Shown here piece after piece: positions 25,670 through 35,700 of a stretch of DNA of 64,000 nt. The stretch is taken from positions 1 to 64,000 of the forward strand of contig JAEZGH010000202.1 in the NCBI GenBank assembly GCA_023417065.1, read 5' to 3'. Source of the stretch: Bacteroidota bacterium (GTDB lineage Bacteria > Bacteroidota > Bacteroidia > Cytophagales > Cyclobacteriaceae). The notes beneath the pieces are model-generated. The model ran no database searches and had not been told where the DNA came from. It saw only the letters and a list, made by a program, of their open reading frames with translations. Made by a program: the position numbers and the translations under genes. The stretch's first letter is position 1. The number at the start of each line of letters is the position of its first letter.

Positions 25670-26428
25670 ATGAATAAAAGACTTGCCGTAATTACCGGAG
25701 CTACGTCGGGGATCGGCGAGGCAACGGCCAGACTACTTGCGAGAAATAATTTCCGGATGATCCTTACAGGGCGACGGAAGGACCGGCTTGACAAGCTCCA
25801 TGACGAGCTAGGTCAGGTCACTGATGTATTCACGCTGAACTTCGACGTGCGTGATCGCAGTCAGGTCGAGGCTGCTTTTAAGTCTCTGCCGGAAAGCTGG
25901 CGAAATATAGACGTTCTCATTAACAATGCGGGGAATGCCCATGGACTGGCTCCCATACAGTCAGGCGAGGTCGCTGATTGGGATGCTATGATTGATATTA
26001 ACGTGAAAGGATTGTTGTATGTATCACGGGAGGTGATCCCCGTAATGGTCGCGCGAAACCAGGGACATATTATCAATATCGGCTCTATCGCAGGTAAGGA
26101 AGTTTATCCCAAGGGAAATGTTTATTGCGCGAGCAAATTTGGTGTTGATGCATTGACTCAGGGCATGCGTCTTGATCTCAATCCGCACAATATAAAGGTT
26201 ACTTCGATAAATCCCGGACTGGTTGAGACTGAGTTTTCATTGGTTCGCTTCAAAGGTGATGAGTCAGCTGCAAAAGCTCCCTACGAGGGCATGATGCCGC
26301 TTTCGGGAGGTGACATAGCGGATATTATTCTATATACATTGCAGGCGCCTGCACACGTCGTCCTCGCGGACATCACCATCTTCCCTGTGGCACAAGCCAG
26401 CGCTACCCTGGTGAAAAGGGATAATTAG
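25670..26428 (+). CDS. SDR-family oxidoreductase, YdfG-like
   Basis: A 252-residue classical short-chain dehydrogenase: AVITGATSGIGEATA cofactor loop, INNAGNAHGL, catalytic serine in GSIAGKEVYP, and Y-x3-K in VYCASKFGV. TGRRKDRLDKL favours NADPH. The closest remembered group is YdfG, an NADP-dependent 3-hydroxy acid (serine) dehydrogenase. It starts 4 bp after porT and is probably in that operon. The stop overlaps the facing hydrolase stop by 4 bp. Confidence 0.85.
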   Translation: MNKRLAVITGATSGIGEATARLLARNNFRMILTGRRKDRLDKLHDELGQVTDVFTLNFDVRDRSQVEAAFKSLPESWRNIDVLINNAGNAHGLAPIQSGEVADWDAMIDINVKGLLYVSREVIPVMVARNQGHIINIGSIAGKEVYPKGNVYCASKFGVDALTQGMRLDLNPHNIKVTSINPGLVETEFSLVRFKGDESAAKAPYEGMMPLSGGDIADIILYTLQAPAHVVLADITIFPVAQASATLVKRDN

Positions 26429-27069
26429 GCGATGTTGAGCAGGGTGGTTTCATCAATGTCGTGGCCGCCTTTATATTCGACAACCTGCGGCGTGATCCCA
26501 AGTTTTGACGAAAGTTGATTCATTGCAGCATACCGCTCGTCAGTCACGAACGGGTCGTCCAACCCCTTGACAAAGATTATTTCCTTCCTGGTGAGCACCT
26601 CCATTTGCCTTGGCAATTCAAAATCCGGAGGAAGCATTCCTCCCCACAGGATCAGACGATCAAACGCGATGGTGCCCTCGGAAGCCCAACGTGAAGCTGT
26701 GGCTGCGCCCTGACTGAAACCAAGGACTGTTATTTGAGCTCCCTCGATGAATTCTTTTTCGAAGACTGTATTGAGAAACGTATTGTAGTTCCTGATATCT
26801 GTAAGCCGGTCCTCGCGTGTCATCCAAGTAGCCCCCACCCGATTGTTGCCCGACAGAAGGCGCTGGCTAATATCTTCGAGATAAAATCGCGATAGCCCTT
26901 CAGGTGCAACCACGTAGATGTTTTGCTGTTCAAGCGCCCGGAACTTGCGAATGAAATATTGGGCCAGTTGGCCATAGCCGTGAAGTACAAACCAGAGTTG
27001 TGTGGCAGTCGTTTTGTCGCCGTGAGTGAAATAGCGTCCAGAGAACGTGAAGTCGACATGGTGTTCCAT
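26425..27069 (-). CDS. Alpha/beta hydrolase (phospholipase/carboxylesterase-like)
   Basis: A 214-residue serine hydrolase. WFVLHGYGQLAQYF gives the oxyanion region, TVLGFSQGAATASRWA the nucleophile serine elbow, DDPFVTDERY the catalytic aspartate and GGHDID the histidine. This layout is that of small carboxylesterases of the PF02230 type. The ATG at 27069 is chosen over a TTG two codons upstream. A strong hairpin terminator lies between this gene and the upstream 27133 gene, so it has its own promoter; a box TTTATTTG lies three bases before the ATG. Confidence 0.82.
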   Translation of the reverse strand: MEHHVDFTFSGRYFTHGDKTTATQLWFVLHGYGQLAQYFIRKFRALEQQNIYVVAPEGLSRFYLEDISQRLLSGNNRVGATWMTREDRLTDIRNYNTFLNTVFEKEFIEGAQITVLGFSQGAATASRWASEGTIAFDRLILWGGMLPPDFELPRQMEVLTRKEIIFVKGLDDPFVTDERYAAMNQLSSKLGITPQVVEYKGGHDIDETTLLNIA

Positions 27070-27083
27070 GTCCAAATAAAAAC

Positions 27084-27115
27084 AAAAAAACCTTCGGTCG
27101 ACGAAGGTTTTTTTT
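27084..27115. terminator. Bidirectional Rho-independent terminator
   Basis: CCTTCG (27091-27096) pairs with CGAAGG (27102-27107) around a 5-base loop, flanked by seven As on the left and eight Ts on the right, so the full A/T-extended stem is about 13 bp. On the minus strand it ends the 27133 gene. The hydrolase gene starts right behind it. Confidence 0.85.
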
Positions 27116-27132
27116 ATGACAGAGATCAGTGA

Positions 27133-27552
27133 TTAACGTTTGAACCCCAATGCACTTCCGCCACAATAGTTTGTGGAGCCATCGAAAGTATACTGGATAT
27201 AATAGATACCTGTGGTATTGCAAGGGTAGGCAATCGCCGATATAAACTGGCCATTCACCTTGCTGGTAGCAACCTTGTTACGATTTGAATCGAAAAGGCT
27301 GACAACAATTCCATCGGTAGGTTGGTCGGGCGCGCATATGTTGATCATGTACTGCGTTCCCTTCGTAAATACGTATGAATATTCGACATAGTCTTTCGAA
27401 CCTTTTTCAATTTTGTAGCTCTTAAGGAAGTTGAAGCCCGCTGCCAGTTTAGGTATACACTGGTTGCTCAATGCTTCCGAGTTACACTGCCCAATCACAT
27501 CCAATGCACTGAGAACAAGAACGGCTAAAACACTAATTATTAACTTTTTCAT
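27133..27552 (-). CDS. Small cysteine-containing secreted protein, unknown
   Basis: A 139-residue protein with a signal peptide (LISVLAVLVLSALDVIGQ) and five cysteines in the mature part (QCN, QCI, ICA, PCN, YCG), suggesting disulfide bonds outside the cytoplasm. Strand-rich sequence such as YVEYSYVFTKGTQYMINI and IYYIQYTFDG looks like a small beta-sandwich. No family recognised. It follows the lipoprotein gene on the same strand after 23 bp, and a terminator ends the unit. Confidence 0.6.
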   Translation of the reverse strand: MKKLIISVLAVLVLSALDVIGQCNSEALSNQCIPKLAAGFNFLKSYKIEKGSKDYVEYSYVFTKGTQYMINICAPDQPTDGIVVSLFDSNRNKVATSKVNGQFISAIAYPCNTTGIYYIQYTFDGSTNYCGGSALGFKR

Positions 27553-27575
27553 AAGGCTTCTGATATTATAACAAA

Positions 27576-28472
27576 TTAGCTTGTAATCTTATTTCTGATA
27601 CTTGTGGTGATGGATTTGATATTAGTGATGTCGTCATCGGAAATATTGATGGTACTCGTGCTATTGTCTTTGATTACCATCACACCGTCCTTGATTTCAA
27701 ACGTACTTTCTTTGTAGGTATAGGTTATGCTGACGTTTTCATAAGCCTTTTTCAACTCTTCCAGGTCTTCGTGGAGTGCAGCCATTCCCGGATCCTTATC
27801 CTTATAGAAGGAGAGGAGTAACATAATGTTTTCGAGGATGATTTTCTGGGAGCCGATTGTTTCACGGAGTTCCTGACTATCGCTGCTTGCAGCAACCTGA
27901 GCGGTAATGTGAAGCGCTTCGAGCCAGCCTCCGGTAAGAAGGAGTACACTCAGGTTAGAGCGGTTTTGTGATTGCAGATAATGATTGATCTGGTTGAAAT
28001 TCTGGGTTGTAATGAGCAACAACGAATCGAGGTTCTTGCTGTTGGTAGCAAGTCTTCCAATCGTTTCAATGTCGAAAAACCGACCGATGTTTAGTCCGTC
28101 GGCGAGTTCTTTAATTGCACTCATGTACTCCACGCCATCCTGGTTCTGTTCGTAGATGTTCGTGTAACCAAGATCCGCACCATAAATTCCAAGATTGAGT
28201 GCGCGCTTGTAGTTAGAGTTGTACTTTGACTTGTAATGAGGGGAATTAAGGTAACTTACGTTGTATTTTTTTCCGGATTCTTTCAACAGCATTGAAATCT
28301 CAAGTGGCTGAGGGATAGATTCAAGAATGCTGCTGATAACCTCTTCGGAAATAGGGGGACCCTCGACAGCCGCCGAGTCAAGCCCTTGAAGGAAGGCTTC
28401 TTCGTCCGTTTTCTTGCTAGATCCGCAGGCTGTGATAATCGTCACAATTAGCGCTGCAATTAAAATTCTCAT
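27576..28472 (-). CDS. Lipoprotein of unknown function, downstream of the ABC transporter
   Basis: A 298-residue lipoprotein with lipobox IITAC (cysteine 16). The ATG at 28472 gives a normal lipoprotein signal; a longer frame to 28523 places 17 residues before it. The mature part is mostly helical (YKRALNLGIYGADLGYTNIY, FDIETIGRLATNSKNLDSLL) and ends in a threonine/isoleucine-rich tail. CGSSKK after the cysteine lacks the acidic surface-export pattern. It lies 68 bp after the TerB-ABCG gene and may serve that transporter in the periplasm. Confidence 0.65.
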   Translation of the reverse strand: MRILIAALIVTIITACGSSKKTDEEAFLQGLDSAAVEGPPISEEVISSILESIPQPLEISMLLKESGKKYNVSYLNSPHYKSKYNSNYKRALNLGIYGADLGYTNIYEQNQDGVEYMSAIKELADGLNIGRFFDIETIGRLATNSKNLDSLLLITTQNFNQINHYLQSQNRSNLSVLLLTGGWLEALHITAQVAASSDSQELRETIGSQKIILENIMLLLSFYKDKDPGMAALHEDLEELKKAYENVSITYTYKESTFEIKDGVMVIKDNSTSTINISDDDITNIKSITTSIRNKITS

Positions 28473-28540
28473 AGAGATAAAATTATGCGTTTCCAAAATT
28501 CTAAAAATGGCATTTGGAGCCAAAATGTTACTTAAATGCT

Positions 28541-31500
28541 TTATTTCCGGTCACCTTTTTCAGAGCCGGACTTTCGAAACTTCCCGCCGAATGAATCGAA
28601 GGCATTAACAAATTTGCGAAGCCACTCGAAGTACAAAGTCGCATACAACAGCAGGGTCATTATCCAGATGACAATCAGGTTGAAAGCAAATGTATCCACC
28701 GGTGCGCCGAACAGATATTTCTGTGGAGCGAAAAAATGTGCCCGATAGTCCAGCATATTCCTCGGTTTGGGATCCACGAATACAGGATTTATTTGCTGCA
28801 GTAACTCGCCGTCATATTCCAGAATTCTTTCCTTCGTATTAATATTTCTTACGAGGTCTGCCAGGCTTTCATTGTAATAGCGGTTCTTGGCTTCGTTGAT
28901 GGAGTAGCCGTTTTTCGCATTGCTTTCCAGTTTGAACAGGGCGGCCTCACGGCTCTGAACAGCACGGTTATACGCCTCCTGGTAATACGTTTTGTACGCT
29001 TTGAGGAAATTCTCAAGCTTTTCGTTGAACTCAGGCGTGAAAGTCTCCGGGGTCCAGGAAGCCTTCAGTTCTTCTGCAATGCCCGTTTTGAAGTGACTGT
29101 CGGAAAGCGTGGAGTGAATAATGTTTATATCCTTCTGAAGCAACGCCTTCAATGAGTCGCGGGAATCGTTTCGGTTTTCGAAAATGTATTTCCGCTTCTT
29201 GTCCAGTTCGTTTACCAAAAACGAAGATTTGAAGTCGGTAGTAGCCTCAATCTTCTCCCATTGGTAGAACGGTTTCTGGAACGAGTTTTCTTTGAACTGA
29301 TGTACGGCAAGTGCTTCGTATGCCCACCGGGAAGCCATCATGTCTGCGACCACAGGAACTTTGCCCTTAGTACTGATGATGTTGTTCAGTTTGTCAAAGC
29401 TGAAGAGGAGTCCGCTCAGAATCATCTGAGGGATTAGGAGCAACGGTATCAGTACATAGACTGTAACGGCAGAGTTAAACGCAGACGAAATATTTAACCC
29501 GAGGACGTTCGCGAAACAGGAGACGGTGAACAGAACAACCCAGAACGGAACGAGCATCCGCCATTCAATTTCCAGGATCATGTTTCCGACAATTACAAAC
29601 AGGAAAGTCTGAATGGCAGAAAGGATGAACAGGATCGAAAGTTTCGACATCAGGTAACTGTTCCAGCTCAGGTTCAGGAACGACTCGCGTCTGAGTATCT
29701 TGCGGTCGCGAATAATCTCTTCCGCGCTCACGGTAAGCCCCATGAACAGCGCGACGATAATACTCATCAACAGGAATGCAGGGAAGTTGTCGTTAAACCT
29801 GAAGAGGTATTCCTTTTCTCCCGGTGCGCTCTTGTACTTTATGATGAAGGCCAGAATGATCGCCAACAGGGGCGCTTCCAGCAGGTTGATTAGCAAATAC
29901 TGTTTGTTGCTAAGCTTCGCGAGCGTATCACGTGTGGCAAAGATCAACGTTTGCTTCAGCCGGTTAGGGAGGTTGAGGCTATGCGGCGGCTCCTCCCGGA
30001 TATCTTCGACATGAGGTATGTGGAAGTGTTCTTTATAAAGGTCAAACCATTGAGGTGGCGTGATCTTTCGTTTGTTGGTGGGTTGTCCGTATTCGTCGAC
30101 TACCTTCGCTTCGATGATGCTGAAGATCTGTTCAGGGTTGACGTTACCACACGTTTCGCACTGACCACGGTTGCTGTCAACCTGGTGGGTGGATCGTTTG
30201 AAGTATGTGACAGCCTCGACGGGAGGGCCATAGTATGCGGGATAGCCCCCGGTATCCATGATGATCATCTTGTCAAACATCTTATAGATGTCTGAAGAAG
30301 GCTGGTGGATAACCACGAAAATAAGTTTGCCTTTGAGCGAAAGCTCCTTGAGCAAGTCGATGACGTTTTCAGAGTCGCGTGACGAAAGTCCGGACGTAGG
30401 TTCGTCGAGAAACAAAACCGCGGGCTCCCGTATCAGCTCGAGTGCGATGTTCAACCTTTTGCGCTGACCACCACTGATCGTTTTTTCCAGTACGTTCCCT
30501 ACGCGGAGGTCCTTGCGTTGGTCAAGGCCCAGGTTTTGGAGAACACTCATCACGCGGGTGTTGAGTTCCTCTTCCGACATATCGGCGAAACAAAGCTTCG
30601 CGTTATAATAAAGGTTTTCGTAAACCGTGAGTTCTTCAATCAGGAGATCATCCTGCGATACATAACCGATTACGCCATGGATACGATCTTTTTCGGTATG
30701 TATATCAAATCCGTTGATCAGGATAGATCCGATTGTTGGCTTTACAAGCCCGGCGAGCACATTCAGCAGCGTGGTTTTACCCGCACCGCTGGCTCCCATG
30801 ATTCCGATCAGTTTCCCGGGGCCCTCGGAAATCACAACATTGCGAAGGCCGATAGCGCCGTTGGGGAACATCAGTTGTTCGATGTTCGCATTGAAGGAAA
30901 GCTTGGTCGTTTTTAGTTCTTCGTTGAAGTTGGCGACAAGGTCGCTATAATACAAGGCATCGCCCTGCTGTGTTTTGATTGTACTTCCGTGGGAGAAGAG
31001 GTACGCCTTGTTTGGCTGCATGATGAAGCCGTTGAGAACATTGGATTCTTCACCGACGTACTTGGTGTAGTACATGTCGACACTGCGTACACGCATGAAG
31101 AATAACGTACCCTCTATATGTCCGTGGACGTGCTTGCTCTGGAGACCTTCAGGTTGTTCGTGTCGCGAATCCAGGAGAAGTATGTCCGGGTAATTGAGCG
31201 ACTGGGCGTCGTCGGAGATGACGAAACGCTCAATTAGCTCGTATTCGTATTGAACGATATTAAAAACCGTGGAAACCGTGTTGATGATTTCCATCCGCTG
31301 TGGCGTGAAGTTCTTGTCGGTGCTTACGAGTTCGAGGAGCTTAATCAGTACGACTACCTTTTGCTTTTGTGTAAGCGTTTTATTGATTTTTTTACAGATC
31401 CCGAGCGTTTTGACGGAGTCCTTTACTGAAGTAAGTCTCTTCTTGCTTTCTTCCTCATCGTTTTTGCCATAACCCGAAAACTGATCATACAGATCGAGGT

Positions 31501-31639
31501 ATTCTTTGATAGAGTCGCGATCAAGTTCAGTCTGAAAGAAGTTGATTACATACTGCCTTTCCCCTTCACTTACTCCACCATCCTGTTTGGTAATGATTGC
31601 AAAAAGTTGGGTTAGGGCTTTGAGTATTTCTTCACTCAT
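28541..31639 (-). CDS. TerB-like / ABCG-type ABC transporter fusion
   Basis: A 1032-residue membrane ATPase. Residues 1-150 are helical and resemble a TerB domain (LTQLFAIITKQDGGVSEGER). An ABC ATPase follows: Walker A GASGAGKT at about 281, signature SGGQRKR near 390, Walker B LFLDEPTSGLSS near 408. ERQYVINFF-type helices precede; after the ATPase a GQCETCGN motif (near 493) could bind zinc. ABC2-type membrane segments lie at about 573-770 and 980-1006, with some 200 residues of charged helical sequence inserted before the last segment, far longer than usual ABCG loops. Half-transporter order (ATPase then membrane) fits ABCG. Substrate unknown. A terminator separates it from siaC. Confidence 0.8.
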   Translation of the reverse strand: MSEEILKALTQLFAIITKQDGGVSEGERQYVINFFQTELDRDSIKEYLDLYDQFSGYGKNDEEESKKRLTSVKDSVKTLGICKKINKTLTQKQKVVVLIKLLELVSTDKNFTPQRMEIINTVSTVFNIVQYEYELIERFVISDDAQSLNYPDILLLDSRHEQPEGLQSKHVHGHIEGTLFFMRVRSVDMYYTKYVGEESNVLNGFIMQPNKAYLFSHGSTIKTQQGDALYYSDLVANFNEELKTTKLSFNANIEQLMFPNGAIGLRNVVISEGPGKLIGIMGASGAGKTTLLNVLAGLVKPTIGSILINGFDIHTEKDRIHGVIGYVSQDDLLIEELTVYENLYYNAKLCFADMSEEELNTRVMSVLQNLGLDQRKDLRVGNVLEKTISGGQRKRLNIALELIREPAVLFLDEPTSGLSSRDSENVIDLLKELSLKGKLIFVVIHQPSSDIYKMFDKMIIMDTGGYPAYYGPPVEAVTYFKRSTHQVDSNRGQCETCGNVNPEQIFSIIEAKVVDEYGQPTNKRKITPPQWFDLYKEHFHIPHVEDIREEPPHSLNLPNRLKQTLIFATRDTLAKLSNKQYLLINLLEAPLLAIILAFIIKYKSAPGEKEYLFRFNDNFPAFLLMSIIVALFMGLTVSAEEIIRDRKILRRESFLNLSWNSYLMSKLSILFILSAIQTFLFVIVGNMILEIEWRMLVPFWVVLFTVSCFANVLGLNISSAFNSAVTVYVLIPLLLIPQMILSGLLFSFDKLNNIISTKGKVPVVADMMASRWAYEALAVHQFKENSFQKPFYQWEKIEATTDFKSSFLVNELDKKRKYIFENRNDSRDSLKALLQKDINIIHSTLSDSHFKTGIAEELKASWTPETFTPEFNEKLENFLKAYKTYYQEAYNRAVQSREAALFKLESNAKNGYSINEAKNRYYNESLADLVRNINTKERILEYDGELLQQINPVFVDPKPRNMLDYRAHFFAPQKYLFGAPVDTFAFNLIVIWIMTLLLYATLYFEWLRKFVNAFDSFGGKFRKSGSEKGDRK

Positions 31640-31671
31640 AGTTCAAAAAATACGTTAATAAGATCAAAAAA

Positions 31672-31726
31672 TATCGGTTACCCGGCATGGTTGAAATGGC
31701 TGAATCAACATGGCAGGTAACCGATA
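31672..31726 (-). terminator. Terminator after the siaC-like gene
   Basis: An 11-bp perfect stem (31672-31682 with 31716-31726) encloses a second imperfect stem (CATGGTTGA with TCAACATG). On the minus strand it is followed by six Ts at 31671-31666. It ends the Sia operon 16 bases after the siaC stop, ahead of the transporter gene. Confidence 0.75.
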
Positions 31727-31742
31727 GTGAGTCGGAGCGTGA

Positions 31743-32105
31743 TCAGTAGGTTCTGAACTCGAAGGGGATCTCGACAAGCTCGGAGAACTCCTGTCCTGCT
31801 TCTTCCATGTCTTCATCATCCTCGTGAAAATACCAGACGATCTTCATGCCTTTAATATCTTCAAGGGCAGAGAGAACATCGAGGATCAGTTTTGAGGATG
31901 CTGTGTTGAAGTATTCCAGTTTAAATACAAACTCGGTTGAGGGATTCGCATCACTTCCGTATTTATTAATCCATTCAAGTACCGGTCGATAAAATTCGGC
32001 GGAATCTTCCGGCAATGAACGCCCAGAGATTTCGAATATACCGTTCTTTTTATCCAGGATTATCTTCGGGGTATCTTCAGTTCCTTCCAGGTTTAAAATT
32101 TCCAT
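31743..32105 (-). CDS. SiaC-family regulatory phosphoprotein (DUF1987)
   Basis: A 120-residue protein of the SiaC/DUF1987 family, the substrate of a SiaB kinase and SiaA phosphatase in Pseudomonas, where the phosphosite is Thr68. Here LEYFNTASSKLILDVL puts a threonine at exactly residue 68, and GRSLPEDSAEFYRPVLEW is a family motif. In the Pseudomonas system unphosphorylated SiaC activates a diguanylate cyclase; no cyclase lies in this window, so the output partner is unknown. It is the last gene of the operon, 33 bp after the kinase. Confidence 0.88.
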   Translation of the reverse strand: MEILNLEGTEDTPKIILDKKNGIFEISGRSLPEDSAEFYRPVLEWINKYGSDANPSTEFVFKLEYFNTASSKLILDVLSALEDIKGMKIVWYFHEDDEDMEEAGQEFSELVEIPFEFRTY

Positions 32106-32138
32106 GGTTATTTAAGTATTAGAGTTCAATAATCGATT

Positions 32139-32687
32139 TTAGTCTTGCTCGCGTGGTACGTTAACCTTCAGGCAAAAGAAGTGGTACTCCGAATTCAACT
32201 CAGGGAACGAGTACTCGATCTTTTCTCCGGACTTCCGTGCCATGTCCACGAAGCCAAGTCCGGCTCCGCCTTTATCCGAGATGGTAGTGTTCTTGATGAT
32301 TTCCTTGTAGAGCTCCTTCAATCCGTCTTTGTCAAGGTTGTTGATATGCTCAAGGGCAGTCTTAAGCTTATCGATGTTCTCCTTGCGGATCGGGTTTCCG
32401 GACATGATGCTGTAACGGTCCTTCTCTTTTCCGATAAGGAATATTGCAGCATGGCTACGGATCTGACCGTCGACGAGTTCGTCGCTGTGCTTGACTATAT
32501 TTTGCAGTGCTTCGACCATTACGTTGAACACCTTTCTTTTGATGCTTGACTCTTCTCCCGAGGAGTCAAGATTTCGCTCGGCCATGGCCAGAATAGATTT
32601 GGTGCTCTCCTGGGTGAAATCACCTTGATACACCAGAATCAGGTTCTGCGACATCATCGTACGGTGCAGGTCATAAATAAAATTCAT
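32139..32687 (-). CDS. SiaB-family protein kinase (GHKL ATPase)
   Basis: A 182-residue small kinase-like protein. VMVEALQNIVKHS is the N box of GHKL ATPases and SDKGGAGLGFVDMARKSG the G box. The size and the adjacent SiaC-like gene identify it as SiaB type (DUF6272), which phosphorylates SiaC. It lies 92 bp after the large phosphatase gene. Weak -7-like boxes occur in that gap (TAATTTTT), so a secondary promoter is possible. Confidence 0.85.
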   Translation of the reverse strand: MNFIYDLHRTMMSQNLILVYQGDFTQESTKSILAMAERNLDSSGEESSIKRKVFNVMVEALQNIVKHSDELVDGQIRSHAAIFLIGKEKDRYSIMSGNPIRKENIDKLKTALEHINNLDKDGLKELYKEIIKNTTISDKGGAGLGFVDMARKSGEKIEYSFPELNSEYHFFCLKVNVPREQD

Positions 32688-32779
32688 GCTCGGAAAAATT
32701 AAATGATACGAATGTAGTTCACTAAGTTATAATTTTATTCAGATTCAACGATAGTCTATAGTTGCAATCTGCAATTTGG

Positions 32780-35700
32780 TTAAAATTTGATTCCGATTAA
32801 CAATACGTCATCTGTTTGTTTTTGGTCGCCCCTCCAGGTTTCCCACTCGTGGTCGAAGGCCGTCATAGCTTCCTTCATCGACTGCTTATGCACGCGTTCG
32901 ATGATTTCCCGAACCCTCTTAGGACCGAATTTCCGGCCTTCCGGACCACCGAACTGGTCAGGGAATCCGTCGGAACTGAAGTAGATCGAGTCACCTTTAC
33001 CCAGCTGCAGTTTCGTGTTCGTGAAGTTTGTCTGGTTCTTGAAGATACCACCGCCAATCGGGAATTTGTTCCCCTTCACCTCTTCCATAACACCATCACG
33101 CATGATATACAGTGGCCTATGCGCTCCCGCGTATTCGACTTCGCGTGTATTCATGTTTATCTTGCACAAAGCGATGTCCATTCCGTCCTTGGTAGTCGCA
33201 TCCTCATCCTGACGGAGTGTCGTAGTTACACCTTCGTCAAGCATGTCGAGGATAACCCCAGGTTCGGTGATCTTACGGCTTCTGACGATGTCGTTGAGAA
33301 GGAAGTACCCGATCAATGACAGGAGCGCTCCGGGAACACCGTGACCGGTACAATCTACCGCTGCAATAAAGATTTCGTCTTTCACCTGAACGAACCATGG
33401 AAAGTCTCCGGAAACAACGTCGCGGGGTTTGTAGAGGATAAACGAATCAGGAAGCGCCTTGCTGATTACCCTGTTGTTAGGCAGGATAGCAGTTTGAATA
33501 CGCTTCGCATAGTTAATACTTTCGGTGATCTTCTTGTTCTTGTTCTGGATCTCAAGTTCGATCATCTTACGCTCCGTGATGTCGTGCGACACCACCAGCA
33601 CCGATTCAAGTTTGTTGGTCTCATCGAATTCAGGGATGGCGTTAACCTGCATTACCCGGGTACCCATCTCTGAAGGGAAATCCATTTCCGTCGACACCGT
33701 ATTGCTCGACTGATTTACCTCCTCAACGATCTTGAGCCATCCCTCAAGTACAGTGTAATCAAGTTGAGCCTCTTTGACCTTCTTGTTAAGGAAGTCGACC
33801 GGCTTCTTGCCCGTGTATTCTTCAATAACAGGGTTGATGTATGAGATCGTTTCGCTTTCAAGTCGGGTGATAAGATCAGGCGAGTTTTCAGACAGGGCCT
33901 GCATCTTACTTCGCATCCGCTGTTCCTGCTCAGCGCGGCGTCTTTCAGTAATGTCGCGTGAGTTGAGGATATATCCATGAATCGCAGGATTCGACATACA
34001 GTTCGTTCCCGTTGATTCAAGCCAGATAAAGCTTCCGTCTTTGGCCCGATACTCGTACTGAACAGTAACTTTTTCTTCCGGATGCTCATTCATCTTCATA
34101 AACAGATCCTTGAAGATTGAACGATGCTCCTCGTGTACTTTTTCGATGTCGCTCTTTCCGATCATTTCCTTCTGGCCATAGCCAAGGATTGTTTCTACGG
34201 AAGGAGAGATATAACGGATTGTTTCGTCTTCTTCGTAAATTGTAATAACCTCGGAAGCGTTTTCGAGAAGGAGCTGCATCCGCTTTTGTGTGCGGTTCAC
34301 TTCCTCGATCTGCTCTTCAAGCATCTGGTTGGAGCGCTTGAGTTCTTCTTGAGTAGCCTGCATTTCTTCCGCATTCTGGCGAAGGACCTCCTGTTTCTCC
34401 TTCAGCTCGTTACTCATCTCCTGTGATTCAGCGAGGAGTCTGCGGGTTCTTTCGTTGACTTTGATGTTAAAGATCGTTCGCGCCAGGATGAGCGAAAGTT
34501 CCTTAACGAAGTTAACCTGTGATTCATCGAACTTCTTGAAGCCGGCGAATTCGAGTACGCCATACACTTCTTCATTGGTAATCAACGGTACAATGAGGAT
34601 ACAGGAAGGTTTCTTGTCGCCAAGGATACCTGACGTAAGCGTTACGTAGTCGTCGGGGATCTCGGTTCTGAGGATTGTATCCTGCTCGATGGCTGCCTGA
34701 CCCACCAGGCCCTCAGCAAATTTGAATTTCGCGCGAAGGTATTTTTTCCTGTTGTAGGCGAAGCTAGCGCGCATCTCGATGAGGTGTGGTTCAACTTCAT
34801 CGTTCACTACATAGAAAGCCCCCTGAACGGCGCCGATTTTACCGAGGATAAACTGGATAACGTCGTCGCCCAGTTGATCGATCGAATCGTGCATCCGGAG
34901 AATTTCACTGATTTCGGCAACGCCTCTTACGATCCAGTTGCGTTCTTTATCACGGCGTTCATTCTCAATGAGGTTAGAACGCATTTCGATAAGGGATACG
35001 CCGAGCATATCATCTTCGCTGGCAGGTACAAACTGAGTATCGTACTTTCCTTCACCGATCTGTCTTGCAAAGTCGGCGTTTTTGCGAAGGGTCTGGACAA
35101 GGTCGTCAACTTTTTGACCCATCTGACCGAATTCGTCGTTGCCGTGGTGTCCGCCCGTTTCGGGCAAAATTCCCTGGGCTACAAGACCAATAGTGTTCTT
35201 CATACTGAACAATGGTCTTGTAAGGGCCCGTGAAAGAACCATAGACATAAGAAAAGCTAGTGCGACGATACATGCTCCCGCATAAAAGAAGTTATTCATG
35301 ATATCTCCCGCTTCACCTTCGGCTTCAGCGAGATCCATCTTGGCAATAAGCGCAATTCCTGTTGACGGGATGCGACGTGATACCTGGAGAACATCGGTAC
35401 CCTTGTAGTCTTTACCTGTGCTGGTAGTATTCTTTCCGTCAAATACCGAAGCAAAGCTTGCGATGAACGGATGGTTTTGCTCAAGTGTCTTGATCGCCGC
35501 CGTCGTGTCCATACGAATCGGGCTGATCAGGGCAACCTTTTTTGAGTAAGAGTCCTGACGTGCCAGCACCACCTCGCCGGTCTTGCCTAGGCCGTAGTAA
35601 TTCGTCAGGACTTTGTAAGCGCTGTTGAGGTTGAGTTTTACGAGAATGATGATGTCGTTGCCTTCCTTGTCTTTGGTAGAACCGGCCACCCACATATCAT

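Noticed and set aside
27084..27115. A/T-flanked hairpin as an insertion-sequence end
   Set aside because: No transposase or target duplication is nearby; hairpin plus T-run is fully explained as a bidirectional terminator.
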